Notes: generated from the sequence alone by a model not told the origin. Shown: positions 17,921 to 26,833, counted from the first letter of the stretch. The stretch is DNA of 64,000 nucleotides from Alphaproteobacteria bacterium (GCA_024742275.1 JANSYS010000005.1:62001-126000); one strand, 5' to 3'. Made by a program: numbers and translations.

Positions 17921-18388
17921 ATGAGAGCGACCAAGCGCAAGCGGGCGACTCCACCGATCCAGGCCCGGTCCCGGCGCGCCAGGTCCGGCGATGCGCCGTC
18001 TCTCTACGCGATTGTCGCCGCCGCGCGGGAGAACCGGCAGTTCGAAACCAGGGAGAGCTTCGAGTCGGCCGTCGCCCCATACATCGAGGCAGGCCTTTGC
18101 TGGACTCTGTCGATCGGGCCGAGCCCTGTCGGTTTCGCGGTCATCGATGCCAGGGCCGGCTCGGTGGAAATGCTCTACGTGCATCCGCTGCACGAAGGGA
18201 AGACGATCGGCCGGGCGTTGATGCGCCGGGCGCTTGCAGACCTTGTCCGCCTGGGACATCGCTCCGCCTGGCTGGTAACGGCGCGCGACACGAGGGCCGA
18301 GCGCTTCTACCGAGCCCAGGGCTGGATTGAGCTGGAAGACGTCGGCCGCGGCTCGGTGAAGCTCGCGAGAACACTCAGCGGGTTGTGA
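17921..18388 (+). CDS. GNAT-family N-acetyltransferase
   Basis: This 155-residue protein shows the acetyl-CoA-binding core VEMLYVHPLHEGKTIGRALMRRAL (motif A, with the Q/RxxGxG/A loop as HEGKTIGRA) and the final strand AERFYRAQGWIELED. The N-terminus (MRATKRKRATPPIQARSRR) is strongly basic and probably disordered. The substrate cannot be predicted. An upstream in-frame start at 17885 exists but the ATG at 17921 suits the fold. Confidence 0.8.
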   Translation: MRATKRKRATPPIQARSRRARSGDAPSLYAIVAAARENRQFETRESFESAVAPYIEAGLCWTLSIGPSPVGFAVIDARAGSVEMLYVHPLHEGKTIGRALMRRALADLVRLGHRSAWLVTARDTRAERFYRAQGWIELEDVGRGSVKLARTLSGL

Positions 18389-18458
18389 GGAACCAGGCCT
18401 CCCAAGAGACGCACGGCCCGTAGCCAGGCGACGGGTTGCGCCAGATGATCCTGGAGAC

Positions 18459-20531
18459 CTACCCGGCGCGACGCCGACGCCGGCGACGTCCTTCTCCGTC
18501 ACCGCCCGCCGCTCCCGGATCCGGCCGCTCCGGCAGCGTCACCGCCGTCGCGAGATTCGGGAACGGTGCCGTCCGGTGCGGCAACGCCATGGCGTCGACG
18601 AAATGCTCCTGGAAACGGGGCTCGACCGCCGTCTCCACCTTTTCCACCCGGCGGACCACCCGTTCGATCTCCCGGCGCGCTTCGGCATTGAGCAGCGCCA
18701 TGCGCGCACCGGTTCCGGCGGCATTGCCGACCGACCAGACCTTCTCCAGGCGACAGTCCGGTATCATCCCGAGAACCATCGCGTACTTGGTGTCGATGTG
18801 ACTGCCGAAGGCTCCGGCCAGGATGACACGATCGACGGTTTCGACACCCATCTTGTCCATCAGCAGAGCGGCCCCGGCATAGAGTGCCGCCTTGGCGAGT
18901 TGGATGGCCCGCACGTCGGTCTGGGTAACCACGACCTCCGGCGACAGACGATAGGAGAATGTGCGCCCGTCGCTCTCGATACGCGGAGTGCGGGCAGCCA
19001 TGGCGCCATCAATGGTGCCATCTGTCTTCAACAAGCCGGTCAGCACCATCTCGGCTAGCACCTCGATGATTCCCGAGCCGCAGATCCCGGTGACGCCGGT
19101 CCGCCAAATCTCCGACTGAAATCCGTCATCGTCGGACCAGAGATCGACACCGATCACCTTGAATTTCGGCTCCAGGGTATCCGGGTCGATACGCACCCGC
19201 TCGATGGCTCCCGGCGCCGCTCGCTGGCCGCAGGTGATCTGCGCGCCTTCGAATGCCGGCCCCGTCGGTGACGACGCCGCGAGCAGTCTATCGCGGTTGC
19301 CCAGCACGATCTCGGCATTGGTGCCGACGTCGACGATCAGGGTCATCTCCTCCTGCTGGTGCGGTCCCTCGGACAAGATCACCGCCGCCGTGTCCGCGCC
19401 GACATGGCCCGCGATGCAGGGCAAACCGTAGGTCCGTGCGTCCGGGTGCAGGGTGATTCCGAGCTCGCTGGCGTGTACGTTCACAGCGGTATCGATGGCC
19501 AGGGCGAAGGGCGCTCCGCCAAGTTCCGTGGGATCGATCCCAAGCATCAGGTGGTGCATGATCGGGTTGCCGACGAAAACCAGGTCGACGATATCCTCGA
19601 CGTTGATCCCGGCCTCCTGAGCGACCTGAGCGGACAGGTGGTTGACCGCCTCGCGCACGACCTTGGTCAGCTCGACCTCGCCGCCCGGATTCATCATGAC
19701 GTAGGAGACCCGGCTCATCAGGTCTTCGCCGAAGCGGATCTGCGGGTTCATCACCCCGCTCGAGGCCAAGACCTCCCCGGTCCCGAGATCGCAGAGATGC
19801 GCGGACATGGTGGTCGACCCGATGTCGACGGCGAGACCGAAGATCCGGTCCTTGAATCCCGGCCAGACGCCAGTGACCCGACGCCCCTCGCGCAGGCAGA
19901 CCGTGACCTTCCAGCCGCCGTCGCGCAAAGCCTTCTGGAGATAGCCGAGCACCGGTAGATCGCAGGTCACATCCTCCGCGATCCCCCAGTCGGGCCACTG
20001 TTCACGCAGGCTTTCGCATAGCCTGCGGAAATCGCCGGACGGTTCGTGCATGTCCGGCTCGCGCACCTCGACGAAGTGCAACTTGTGGATCGGTTTGATC
20101 TCGATCGCCCGGACCTCGGCCCGCTTGCGAACGATCTGGCGGTGGACCTGGCTGGTCTCGGGAACGTCGATGACGGCGTTGCCGAGTAGGCGGGTCGAGC
20201 AGGACAGCCGGCGTCCGGGAGCCAAGCCACGCTTCTCGCGATAGCGCAGTTCGTTTCGGGCCGGTTCGCTCAGGTTGGCGCTTCGGCTGTCGACCTGGAA
20301 TTTGGAGAAGGTGCCTTCGCTGAGCGTGACCTGGCAGCGCCCGCAGAGACCACGCCCGCCACACACGGAGTCGATATCGACGCCGAGAGCGCGGGCGGCC
20401 TGAAGCACCGGCGTTCCGATCGGGAAGGTTCCTCGACGACCGGATGGCGTGAAGACGACAAAGGCCTCCCCCGCATCGTCATCGTTCGATGCGGGCCGGG
20501 TCATCCCGGCGGTGGTCCTGGCGTCATCCAT
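18459..20531 (-). CDS. ASKHA/2Fe-2S corrinoid-reactivating protein (RACo-like, DUF4445)
   Basis: This 690-residue protein has a plant-type ferredoxin domain in residues 20-120 with cluster ligands in CGGRGLCGRCQ and RRLSC. A linker follows, then an ASKHA ATPase-type domain (LAVDIGSTTMSAHLCDL near residue 240, IVDVGTNAEIVLGN, AGAFGSHIDTKYAM). RACo-type proteins use electrons from the cluster and ATP to return oxidised Co(II) corrinoid to Co(I) on methyltransferase systems. It is the last gene of a three-gene run with a methyl-THF:corrinoid methyltransferase and an MTHFR homologue. The C-terminus ends in a run of arginines (GRRRRRRRAG), as does the neighbouring methyltransferase. No corrinoid protein gene is adjacent. 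Confidence 0.87.
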   Translation of the reverse strand: MDDARTTAGMTRPASNDDDAGEAFVVFTPSGRRGTFPIGTPVLQAARALGVDIDSVCGGRGLCGRCQVTLSEGTFSKFQVDSRSANLSEPARNELRYREKRGLAPGRRLSCSTRLLGNAVIDVPETSQVHRQIVRKRAEVRAIEIKPIHKLHFVEVREPDMHEPSGDFRRLCESLREQWPDWGIAEDVTCDLPVLGYLQKALRDGGWKVTVCLREGRRVTGVWPGFKDRIFGLAVDIGSTTMSAHLCDLGTGEVLASSGVMNPQIRFGEDLMSRVSYVMMNPGGEVELTKVVREAVNHLSAQVAQEAGINVEDIVDLVFVGNPIMHHLMLGIDPTELGGAPFALAIDTAVNVHASELGITLHPDARTYGLPCIAGHVGADTAAVILSEGPHQQEEMTLIVDVGTNAEIVLGNRDRLLAASSPTGPAFEGAQITCGQRAAPGAIERVRIDPDTLEPKFKVIGVDLWSDDDGFQSEIWRTGVTGICGSGIIEVLAEMVLTGLLKTDGTIDGAMAARTPRIESDGRTFSYRLSPEVVVTQTDVRAIQLAKAALYAGAALLMDKMGVETVDRVILAGAFGSHIDTKYAMVLGMIPDCRLEKVWSVGNAAGTGARMALLNAEARREIERVVRRVEKVETAVEPRFQEHFVDAMALPHRTAPFPNLATAVTLPERPDPGAAGGDGEGRRRRRRRAG

Positions 20532-20573
20532 GTTCCGTGCGTCGGCTCTCCCTTTGTTGGCGCGTCACGGGGC

Positions 20574-21482
20574 TCAGGCCCGCCGCCGCCGCCGCTCCCG
20601 ACCGCCCCGGGCGCCAAGCGCCTCCTGGCCATCTGCGGCCGGCTCGCGGAAGCGCTTGATCCAACGGCGGCATTCCGGGTCATGGCCCATCATCACATCG
20701 GCTCCCATCACGCCGGCCATCTCCTCGGCATGCAGAGGGTTCATGATAGCGGAGGTCATGCCGGCGCCGATGGCCATGGACAGGAACGACGCGTTCAGGG
20801 CGTGGCGGTTCGGCAGCCCGAAGGAAATGTTCGACGCGCCGCAGGTGGTGTTCACGCCAAGCTCTTCCCGCAGACGGCGGATCAGCCGCATGGCCGAGTG
20901 GCCGGCCATATTGAGCGCGCCGACCGGCATCACCAATGGGTCGACCACGACATCGGCGCGCGGAATTCCATAGTCCTCGGCCCGTTCGACGATTTTCTTG
21001 GCAACCTCGTATCGCACGTCGGGATCTTCGGAGATTCCCGTCTCATCATTCGAGATCGCGACAACGGCGGCGCCATATCTCTTGACCAGGGGCAGCACGA
21101 CCTCAAGCCGCTCCTCCTCACCGGTGACCGAGTTCACCAGCGCCTTTCCCTGATACACGGCCAGGCCCGCCTCCAACGCCTCGACGATCGAGCTGTCGAT
21201 CGAGAGGGGGACGTCGGTGATCGACTGCACCAGCTTGATCGACTGGGCCAGGATCGCCGGCTCGTCGGCCAGGGGGATACCGGCATTGACGTCGAGCATT
21301 GTGGCGCCGGCCTCGACCTGCGCGCGGGCGTCGGATTCGACCCGACTGAAGTCGCCGGCGGCCATTTCGGCGGCGAGGAGTTTGCGGCCCGTCGGATTGA
21401 TGCGCTCGCCGATCACGCAGAAGGGCCGCTCAAACCCGATGGCGATTTCCTTGGTGGCGGAACTGACGACGGTGTCGACCAT
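20574..21482 (-). CDS. Methyltetrahydrofolate:corrinoid methyltransferase (DHPS-like barrel)
   Basis: This 302-residue pterin-binding TIM barrel resembles AcsE and the pterin module of MetH. It has FCVIGERINPTGRKLL, GATMLDVNAGIP, VPLSIDSSIVEALEAGL, ALVNSVTGEEERL and TTCGASNISFGLPNRHALN. The Asn of DVNAG and of SNISFG are the usual folate contacts. It would move methyl groups between a corrinoid protein and THF. It lies between the MTHFR-like gene and the ASKHA reactivase, all minus strand with gaps of 34 and 42 bases. The last dozen residues are arginine-rich (GRERRRRRA), outside the barrel. Confidence 0.9.
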   Translation of the reverse strand: MVDTVVSSATKEIAIGFERPFCVIGERINPTGRKLLAAEMAAGDFSRVESDARAQVEAGATMLDVNAGIPLADEPAILAQSIKLVQSITDVPLSIDSSIVEALEAGLAVYQGKALVNSVTGEEERLEVVLPLVKRYGAAVVAISNDETGISEDPDVRYEVAKKIVERAEDYGIPRADVVVDPLVMPVGALNMAGHSAMRLIRRLREELGVNTTCGASNISFGLPNRHALNASFLSMAIGAGMTSAIMNPLHAEEMAGVMGADVMMGHDPECRRWIKRFREPAADGQEALGARGGRERRRRRA

Positions 21483-21516
21483 GGGGCGGGTCTCCGGAAT
21501 GCGCTATGCGGGACGG

Positions 21517-22443
21517 TTAGGAAGCCACGCGGGAACGGTCGGCTGCGCCGAAAAGGATGGCGGATTTTCGCGTATCCACCGCGATATCGCCGGCGGCAAC
21601 GGCATTGGCCCACTCGGCGGTCTTCGCCAGCCCCCCGAAGGGATAGAAATGCAATTTCTCGATGCCGCAATCGGGATCGACGGCCTTGTACTCGGCCAAA
21701 TCCAGGATCAGCTTGTCCGGAGCCTGCACGAGCATGAGCTTGGCGAGGTTGCGCGCCTGCCGGGTCAGCACACGGATCGACGGACCGATTCCCGACATCT
21801 GCGCGAACTTCAGCAGGGTCTTGAGCGTCGCCAAGCCGGGAACGCCGAGATGGATCGGCAAGGTGTTGCCCCAAGAGCGGATGCGCTTGTCCCAGGCGAT
21901 GATCGCGGCCGGATCGAAGCAGAACTGCGTCTCGATATACAGCTCCAACCCACGCTCGGCCGCAAAGCGGTTCTTCCAGAGCAACGCGTCCTTCAACCCT
22001 GTCTCGTCGATGTCGGGGCTACCCTCGGGGTGCCCGGCGACGCCGATCCTGGAGATGCCATGGGCCTCGAACAGGCCGGTCGCCAGCATGTCCATGGAGG
22101 ACGCGAAAGGGCCCACGGGCCGGTCCAGGCCGCCGGCGATGGCGAGCGCCTGGGTCACGCCCGCCTCGTCGGTTAGCCGCCCTAGCGTCCGGTCGAGCAT
22201 CGCGGCGTCCGGCAGCGACCTGGCGGCGATATGCGGCACCGGCTCGAAACCCTCACGACGCAGGCGCGTCGCGACGGCGATCGTGTCCTCGATATCGCTG
22301 CGTGGCAGGAAGGTGACGTTGACCGTCGTGCCCGGCGCCAGATGATCGGCGAAGGATGCGACCTTGGCGGCGGAGGCCGGGGTGGTTTCGACGGAGAAAC
22401 CCTGCATCAGGGCGGTCACGTCATGCGCGGTCACAGATCCCAT
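21517..22443 (-). CDS. Divergent methylenetetrahydrofolate reductase homologue
   Basis: This 308-residue protein follows the MetF barrel (FSVETTPASAAKVASFADHL, VNVTFLPRSDIEDTIAVATRL, PHIAARSLPD, ALAIAGGLDRPVGPF) but is clearly divergent from the metF at 14959. The first strand reads FSVETTP where MetF has FEFFPP, keeping the glutamate. In alphaproteobacterial methylotrophy-like clusters such a protein oxidises methyl-THF made by the adjacent methyl-THF:corrinoid methyltransferase to methylene-THF; that direction is inferred from context. It is the first gene of the three-gene operon. Confidence 0.82.
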   Translation of the reverse strand: MGSVTAHDVTALMQGFSVETTPASAAKVASFADHLAPGTTVNVTFLPRSDIEDTIAVATRLRREGFEPVPHIAARSLPDAAMLDRTLGRLTDEAGVTQALAIAGGLDRPVGPFASSMDMLATGLFEAHGISRIGVAGHPEGSPDIDETGLKDALLWKNRFAAERGLELYIETQFCFDPAAIIAWDKRIRSWGNTLPIHLGVPGLATLKTLLKFAQMSGIGPSIRVLTRQARNLAKLMLVQAPDKLILDLAEYKAVDPDCGIEKLHFYPFGGLAKTAEWANAVAAGDIAVDTRKSAILFGAADRSRVAS

Positions 22444-22665
22444 CCATGTCCCCTTTCCCGTGCCGGCAACGTCCCGGCTGCCCGATCTGTATGAGGCTTT
22501 CCCGCAGTGTCGGATTGCCGCATCTCGTCATCCTCAATCTCAAATGCGACAAGCCGCGATTGTGAAGCGCGGATAAAGACGATTGGATTGCGCGCCGGCG
22601 TCGGCTGAGGCAGACCGAACACGACCCGCCGAACCGGCGGAAGACACCCCACGAGGCGAGACCCG

Positions 22666-23148
22666 ATGCAAGAGCGCAGCCGCACCTACTCCTGGCAGAA
22701 CACCGCCCCGTTGGCCGAAGCGACGAAGGCGCTGGACGGTCTCACACTTCTGTCGAAGGTTGCTTCCGGCGAGCTTCCGGCCCCGAGCATCGCCGCGACC
22801 ATGGGGTTCAGGCTGGCCGAGGTGGCGGAAGGACGGGCGGTCTTCGAGGGCGCTTGGCAGGAGTTCCTGACCAACCCCGCCGGAACGGTCCATGGCGGCT
22901 GGTACGGCACGATCCTGGACAGCGCCATGGGCTGCGCGGTGCATACAACCTTGCCGGCGGGCACCGGCTACACGACGCTTGAGTACAAGGTGAACATCAC
23001 CCGCGGCGTCGGACCCGACACCGGCACGCTGCGCGCCGAAGGGACCGTCGTCCATCGCGGCCGGCGCACGGCGACGGCGGAAGCGACCCTGGTCGATGCC
23101 AACGGAAAGGTGTTCGCCCACGCGACGACGACCTGCATCATTCTGTGA
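22666..23148 (+). CDS. PaaI-family hotdog thioesterase
   Basis: This 160-residue single hotdog domain contains NPAGTVHGGWYGTILDSAMGCAV, the PaaI/YigI active-site pattern HGG followed by an aspartate on the long helix. It also has EYKVNITRGVGPDTGTLRAEG and a closing strand AHATTTCIIL. It hydrolyses acyl-CoA or aryl-CoA thioesters; chain specificity is unknown. It is divergent from the corrinoid operon and convergent with the M24 gene. Confidence 0.85.
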   Translation: MQERSRTYSWQNTAPLAEATKALDGLTLLSKVASGELPAPSIAATMGFRLAEVAEGRAVFEGAWQEFLTNPAGTVHGGWYGTILDSAMGCAVHTTLPAGTGYTTLEYKVNITRGVGPDTGTLRAEGTVVHRGRRTATAEATLVDANGKVFAHATTTCIIL

Positions 23149-23170
23149 CGACGGTGTTTGAGCGCCCTCT

Positions 23171-24340
23171 CTACGCCCGGACCAGGTCCCGCGACAGGCC
23201 GCTCAGGACCTCCGGCGCGCCGTCGGTCACGACCACGGTCTCGCCCAATCCCATGGCAAGCCCCCGCCGGGTGTCGCCGAGCATGACGTGTGGGAAAAAC
23301 ACCATGCCGGGCCTCAGTTCCAACGGGTTGCCGGCGTAAATCATCGGCGGCACGTCCATCCAGGACGGCCGGTAGGTCGCCCCCAGGGAATAGCCGCAGG
23401 CGGCATAGCGAACCTCTCCATACCCGGCCGCATCGAGACGCGCCCGGTGGATCTCGTCCACCCGGCCCAGGGGCGCGCCCGGACGGAATGCCTCCAGCAT
23501 TTCCTCCAAGGTGTCGCGCACCAGCGCGTGCATCTCCCGCTGGATGTCCGAGACGGGTCCGACCGTCACGCAACGCTCGATGCAGGCGTTGTAGCGGCGA
23601 TAGGTTCCCGCCAACTCGACCATGATCAGATCGCTCTCGCTCAATCCCCTGGCACCGCCGACCCCGCGGCCATAGACGGCACGGGAGCCGGAATTCACCA
23701 GAGGACCTGCAGGCGGCATGTCGCCACCGCCTTCCAGCATCGCCTTCATCGCGGCCGCGGTCAGGGCGCTGTCCAGCACGCCGGGACCGGCCGTCTCGGC
23801 GATCGCGGTCACGGCCGCATCGGCAAGCCGCGCCGCCCGGCGCATCAGGTCCAGTTCGGCGGGAGACTTCACCACGCGCAGGCCGCGCACGATATCGCTC
23901 GCCTCGATCAGGTCGACGATACCCTCGGCGACGCCGTAGACGGCGCGACAGTTGAAGCCCGTGAGCGAATGGCTGTCGGTCTCGATCCCGACGCGGCAAC
24001 CGGCCAGGTCATATTCCGTCAGAATTCCGAGCAGATCCTGCGCCGGATCCGCGTCCTCGGCGTTCAGCCAGACCTTGATGTCGTCCAGCAAGGACGTGTC
24101 GCGTGCCTGAGCCACGTCGGGACGACGGCACAACAGCGTCGTCGGCCGATCATCGGCGTGCAATACCGCGCATTGGAAGAAGACGTATCCGCCGCCGTCA
24201 TAGCCGAAAAGGTAGTAGAGGCTCTCCTGGGCGAACACGATCAGCGCGTCGAGCCCTCTCACCGCCATCTCCCGCCGGGCTGCGGCGACCCGGGCACCGT
24301 ATTCGGCGTCGGCGAAGGGACGGACGGCGGGCGTCGCCAA
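23171..24340 (-). CDS. M24-fold hydrolase, creatinase/ectoine-hydrolase-like, metal ligands altered
   Basis: This 389-residue protein has an N-terminal creatinase domain (ALIVFAQESLYYLFGYDGGGY) and a pita-bread catalytic domain. In metallo-M24 peptidases the first ligands lie in a DxG and YxxDxTRT pattern. Here that block reads ELAGTYRRYNACIERC, so the aspartates are Glu and Asn. The later His block is CGYSLGATYRPSWMD and the Glu block PGMVFFPHVML. Loss of ligands with retention of the fold is the pattern of creatinase and DoeA-type ectoine hydrolases, which act on small C-N bonds without metal. The start is a TTG at 24340, five bases after the preceding gene; an in-frame ATG at 24268 would cut into the first strand. 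Confidence 0.72.
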   Translation of the reverse strand: MATPAVRPFADAEYGARVAAARREMAVRGLDALIVFAQESLYYLFGYDGGGYVFFQCAVLHADDRPTTLLCRRPDVAQARDTSLLDDIKVWLNAEDADPAQDLLGILTEYDLAGCRVGIETDSHSLTGFNCRAVYGVAEGIVDLIEASDIVRGLRVVKSPAELDLMRRAARLADAAVTAIAETAGPGVLDSALTAAAMKAMLEGGGDMPPAGPLVNSGSRAVYGRGVGGARGLSESDLIMVELAGTYRRYNACIERCVTVGPVSDIQREMHALVRDTLEEMLEAFRPGAPLGRVDEIHRARLDAAGYGEVRYAACGYSLGATYRPSWMDVPPMIYAGNPLELRPGMVFFPHVMLGDTRRGLAMGLGETVVVTDGAPEVLSGLSRDLVRA

Positions 24341-24345
24341 CGCGC

Positions 24346-24603
24346 TCAGGTCCGGTCGTCTCGGCGGTCGCGGGCCACGTACTCGCCGGTCCGCTCGTCC
24401 CGCACGAGGTCGACGACGTCGCCGTGCGCGGGCGAACCGTCGCGACCTGATCCCCGCCGTCCACCCTCATCGGGTCGGGGCCCGGCATTCGCCTGTTTGA
24501 CCTTGGCCTTTCGCGCCGCATCCAACCGTCCGATAAGCCTGAAACCGAACCAGACGGCTCCGATGATGGCGGCGAGAGCGACAAGCTTCGTGATACTGAA
24601 CAT
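24346..24603 (-). CDS. Small single-pass membrane protein, unknown function
   Basis: An 85-residue protein: one membrane helix at residues 1-24 (FSITKLVALAAIIGAVWFGF), then a basic stretch (DAARKAKVKQ) and a hydrophilic tail rich in Arg, Asp and Gly. The tail ends VVDLVRDERTGEYVARDRR. The tail motif resembles short alphaproteobacterial membrane proteins that often carry a zinc ribbon, but no cysteines are present here. ATG at 24603 is chosen because it places the helix at the N-terminus. It is coupled to the M24 gene five bases downstream. Confidence 0.6.
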   Translation of the reverse strand: MFSITKLVALAAIIGAVWFGFRLIGRLDAARKAKVKQANAGPRPDEGGRRGSGRDGSPAHGDVVDLVRDERTGEYVARDRRDDRT

Positions 24604-24648
24604 GACCGTAGATTTGACCGACGACACCGTGCGGCGCAAGAGCGTTGG

Positions 24649-25167
24649 TCAGCCTTCCCCCCTCGCCCGCGCTTCGTATTGAACCACGGTATAGCCATCC
24701 TTCGGCCTTTCACCGACGAGTTCGAAGCCGAGGGACTCCAGCAATCTGCGGGAAATGGCATTGTCGCCCCGGGCAAACGCCACGAGCGTGGGCTGACCGA
24801 GCGGCCCGAAGCCATGCTCCACCGTCGCCGTCGCCGCTTCCCGGGCGTAGCCTTTTCGCCGGGCGGCGGTCAGCAGACCGTAGCTGAGTTCCGGGATGGT
24901 ACCCTGCTCAGGCGCCCGCAATCCGCATTCGCCGAGGAACGCGCCGGTATCCCGTTCGATCACGGCGAACATGCCGTAGCCGTGCGAGCTCCACTGGGCG
25001 ATCATCCGATTGACGACCTGCGATGCGGCTGACGTGTCCAGCACGCCGAGCTTGCGGACCGACATCACCGCGGGATCGCCGAGGAAGGCGATCAGGTTCT
25101 CGCGATGCCGCTCGGCGGCGGGTTCGAGGATAAGCCGTTCCGTCTGGATGGCGGTCGGTTCGGCCAT
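24649..25167 (-). CDS. RimJ/RimL-type GNAT N-acetyltransferase
   Basis: This 172-residue protein begins TERLILEPAAERHRENLIAFL, the usual start of RimJ/RimL-type acetyltransferases. Core elements are GMFAVIERDTGAFLGECGLR, ELSYGLLTAARRKGYAREAA (acetyl-CoA loop RRKGYA) and NAISRRLLESLGFELVGERP. The substrate is unknown, protein N-termini or small amines being typical. The ATG at 25167 lies nine bases after the S49 peptidase stop, so the two are likely co-transcribed. Confidence 0.85.
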   Translation of the reverse strand: MAEPTAIQTERLILEPAAERHRENLIAFLGDPAVMSVRKLGVLDTSAASQVVNRMIAQWSSHGYGMFAVIERDTGAFLGECGLRAPEQGTIPELSYGLLTAARRKGYAREAATATVEHGFGPLGQPTLVAFARGDNAISRRLLESLGFELVGERPKDGYTVVQYEARARGEG

Positions 25168-25175
25168 CGACGGCG

Positions 25176-26018
25176 TCACAGGCCGAAACGCGACCACATG
25201 GCCCGCTCCCCGACCGCCGCCATCATACCGTCGCCCCAGGCGATCGGATCCGCCGCAGCACCGAAGCGCAGACGGTCAAGCAGCGAGCGGCTGCGTTCGA
25301 TAACCCGGAACCGGGTCTTGTCGCCATGGCGCTCCCGCATGGTCCGTCGCAGCTCGCCTTCGCCATCGGCCAGCCCGTATTGAATCCCGCGGATACCGGT
25401 CCAGAACTTGCCCTCGAACAGCTCCGGCTCCTCCCCGGCGTTCAAGTGGGCGCCGCGCCGATCGCGAACCCAGTCGATGAACTGGTGATGCAGCTCGACC
25501 TGGATCGCCTTGAGATGGGCCACGTCCTCGTCGCGCTCCGGGCGGAAGGGGTCCAGCAACGCCTTGCGCGCGCCAGCCGTATGGACCCGGCGCTCGATCC
25601 CGAGCTTCTCCATCGCGTCGACGAAGCCGAACCCGGCACTCACCACGCCGATGGATCCGACAATGGACGCCGGACGGACCAGGATCTCATCTGCCGCGCA
25701 GGCGATCCAGTAACCGCCCGACGCCGCGACGTCCTCGACGAAGGCGGTAACCGGCTTCTCGTGCTCGGCGGCAAGATCGCGGATACGGCGGGCGATCAGA
25801 TCGGACTGCACGGGAGAGCCGCCCGGCGAGTTGATGACCAGGGCGACCGCGGTTACGCGCTTCGATCTGAAGGCCGCCTCCAGCACGGGGGCCATGGTGT
25901 CGATGGACAGACCCCGGCGCCCGGGACCGAAGCCTCCGATCACACCGCGCAGGGGAACGACGGACACGGTCGGCGGAGGTGTCCGGAACCGGTCGAGAAC
26001 GGGATCATAGAATGCCAT
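25176..26018 (-). CDS. S49 (SppA/SohB-type) serine peptidase
   Basis: This 280-residue ClpP-fold peptidase has VVPLRGVIGG as its first strand, NSPGGSPVQSDLIARRI for the oxyanion turn, and the nucleophile serine in AASGGYWIACAADEI. It continues SIVGSIGVVSAGFGFVDAMEKLGI. The candidate general-base lysine is in HTAGARKALLDPF. It lacks the N-terminal membrane anchor of SppA and is closer in size to compact bacterial S49 proteins. Roles suggested for the family are cleavage of signal-peptide remnants or membrane protein fragments. It precedes the GNAT gene by nine bases. Confidence 0.87.
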   Translation of the reverse strand: MAFYDPVLDRFRTPPPTVSVVPLRGVIGGFGPGRRGLSIDTMAPVLEAAFRSKRVTAVALVINSPGGSPVQSDLIARRIRDLAAEHEKPVTAFVEDVAASGGYWIACAADEILVRPASIVGSIGVVSAGFGFVDAMEKLGIERRVHTAGARKALLDPFRPERDEDVAHLKAIQVELHHQFIDWVRDRRGAHLNAGEEPELFEGKFWTGIRGIQYGLADGEGELRRTMRERHGDKTRFRVIERSRSLLDRLRFGAAADPIAWGDGMMAAVGERAMWSRFGL

Positions 26019-26043
26019 GGAGCGTTAAATAAGCTCGGGGAGC

Positions 26044-26769
26044 CTAAAGATCGAGAGGGGCGCCACGCAGGACCGCCTCAGCCGCCTCGGTATAGCCCCC
26101 GTCCGCTCCGTGAAGGACCAGACCGGCGGCGAGGCGCAAGGGCGCCCGCCCCCCCCGAACGGCTCGGACAAGCACGCGGCCCGCATCCCTCCCCGCCTTC
26201 GGATAGAGCGGGAAGACGACGGCGGAACCGAAGCCGCGTGCGCATGCCGCGAAAATATCGTCCAGCCGGTCGGCCCGATGGACGACGGTAAGCGTTCCCT
26301 TGTGTCGCAGGCATCGGCGCGCGACGGCGACCCAGTCGGCCAGACCTGCGCCGTCCTCCACGCCTGCCGCCGCCCGGCCGGCTTCGGGCGACGGATCAGC
26401 GCGGCCCGGCGGCAGGTACGGCGGGTTCATGACCACATGATCGATGCACCCAGCCTCCCAGGGGCCGGGAATCTCGGTCAGGTCGGTCGTTTCGATGCGG
26501 CCGGCAAAGCCGTTGGCCGCCAAGGTGCGTCGGGAAAGGTCCGCCATGGCCGGATCGCGTTCGACGCCGATCACCTCGAGTCCGGCCACGCGACCGGCCA
26601 GGCAGGCGAACACCGCCCCCGCGCCGCAGCCGAGATCGACCAGCCGCTCGTCCTGCCGCGCGGGAACCGAAGCGGCGAGCAGAACCGGATCGATAGCGGC
26701 GCGATAGCCGGTCTTGGGCTGTATCAGCCGCACCCGGCCGTCGAGCAGAAGGTCCACGGTGGTTTCCAT
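26044..26769 (-). CDS. tRNA1(Val) (adenine-37-N6)-methyltransferase-like (TrmN6/YfiC family)
   Basis: This 241-residue class-I methyltransferase has DERLVDLGCGAGAVFACLAGR (SAM loop), VIGVERDPAMADLSRRTL and the catalytic VVMNPPYLPPG. NPPY marks transfer to an exocyclic amine, usually adenine N6. The start METTVDLLLDGRVRLIQPKTGYR matches the YfiC/TrmN6 N-terminus (Q-x-x-x-G-Y-R). The exact tRNA target is inferred from family. Longer in-frame starts up to 26901 exist but add residues absent from the family. Confidence 0.83.
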   Translation of the reverse strand: METTVDLLLDGRVRLIQPKTGYRAAIDPVLLAASVPARQDERLVDLGCGAGAVFACLAGRVAGLEVIGVERDPAMADLSRRTLAANGFAGRIETTDLTEIPGPWEAGCIDHVVMNPPYLPPGRADPSPEAGRAAAGVEDGAGLADWVAVARRCLRHKGTLTVVHRADRLDDIFAACARGFGSAVVFPLYPKAGRDAGRVLVRAVRGGRAPLRLAAGLVLHGADGGYTEAAEAVLRGAPLDL

Positions 26770-26833
26770 CTCCGCCACGCTGCCCTTTCCTTCCCTATAT
26801 CGTGGCCTCACCACACACCCCGTCCGCAAGTCA

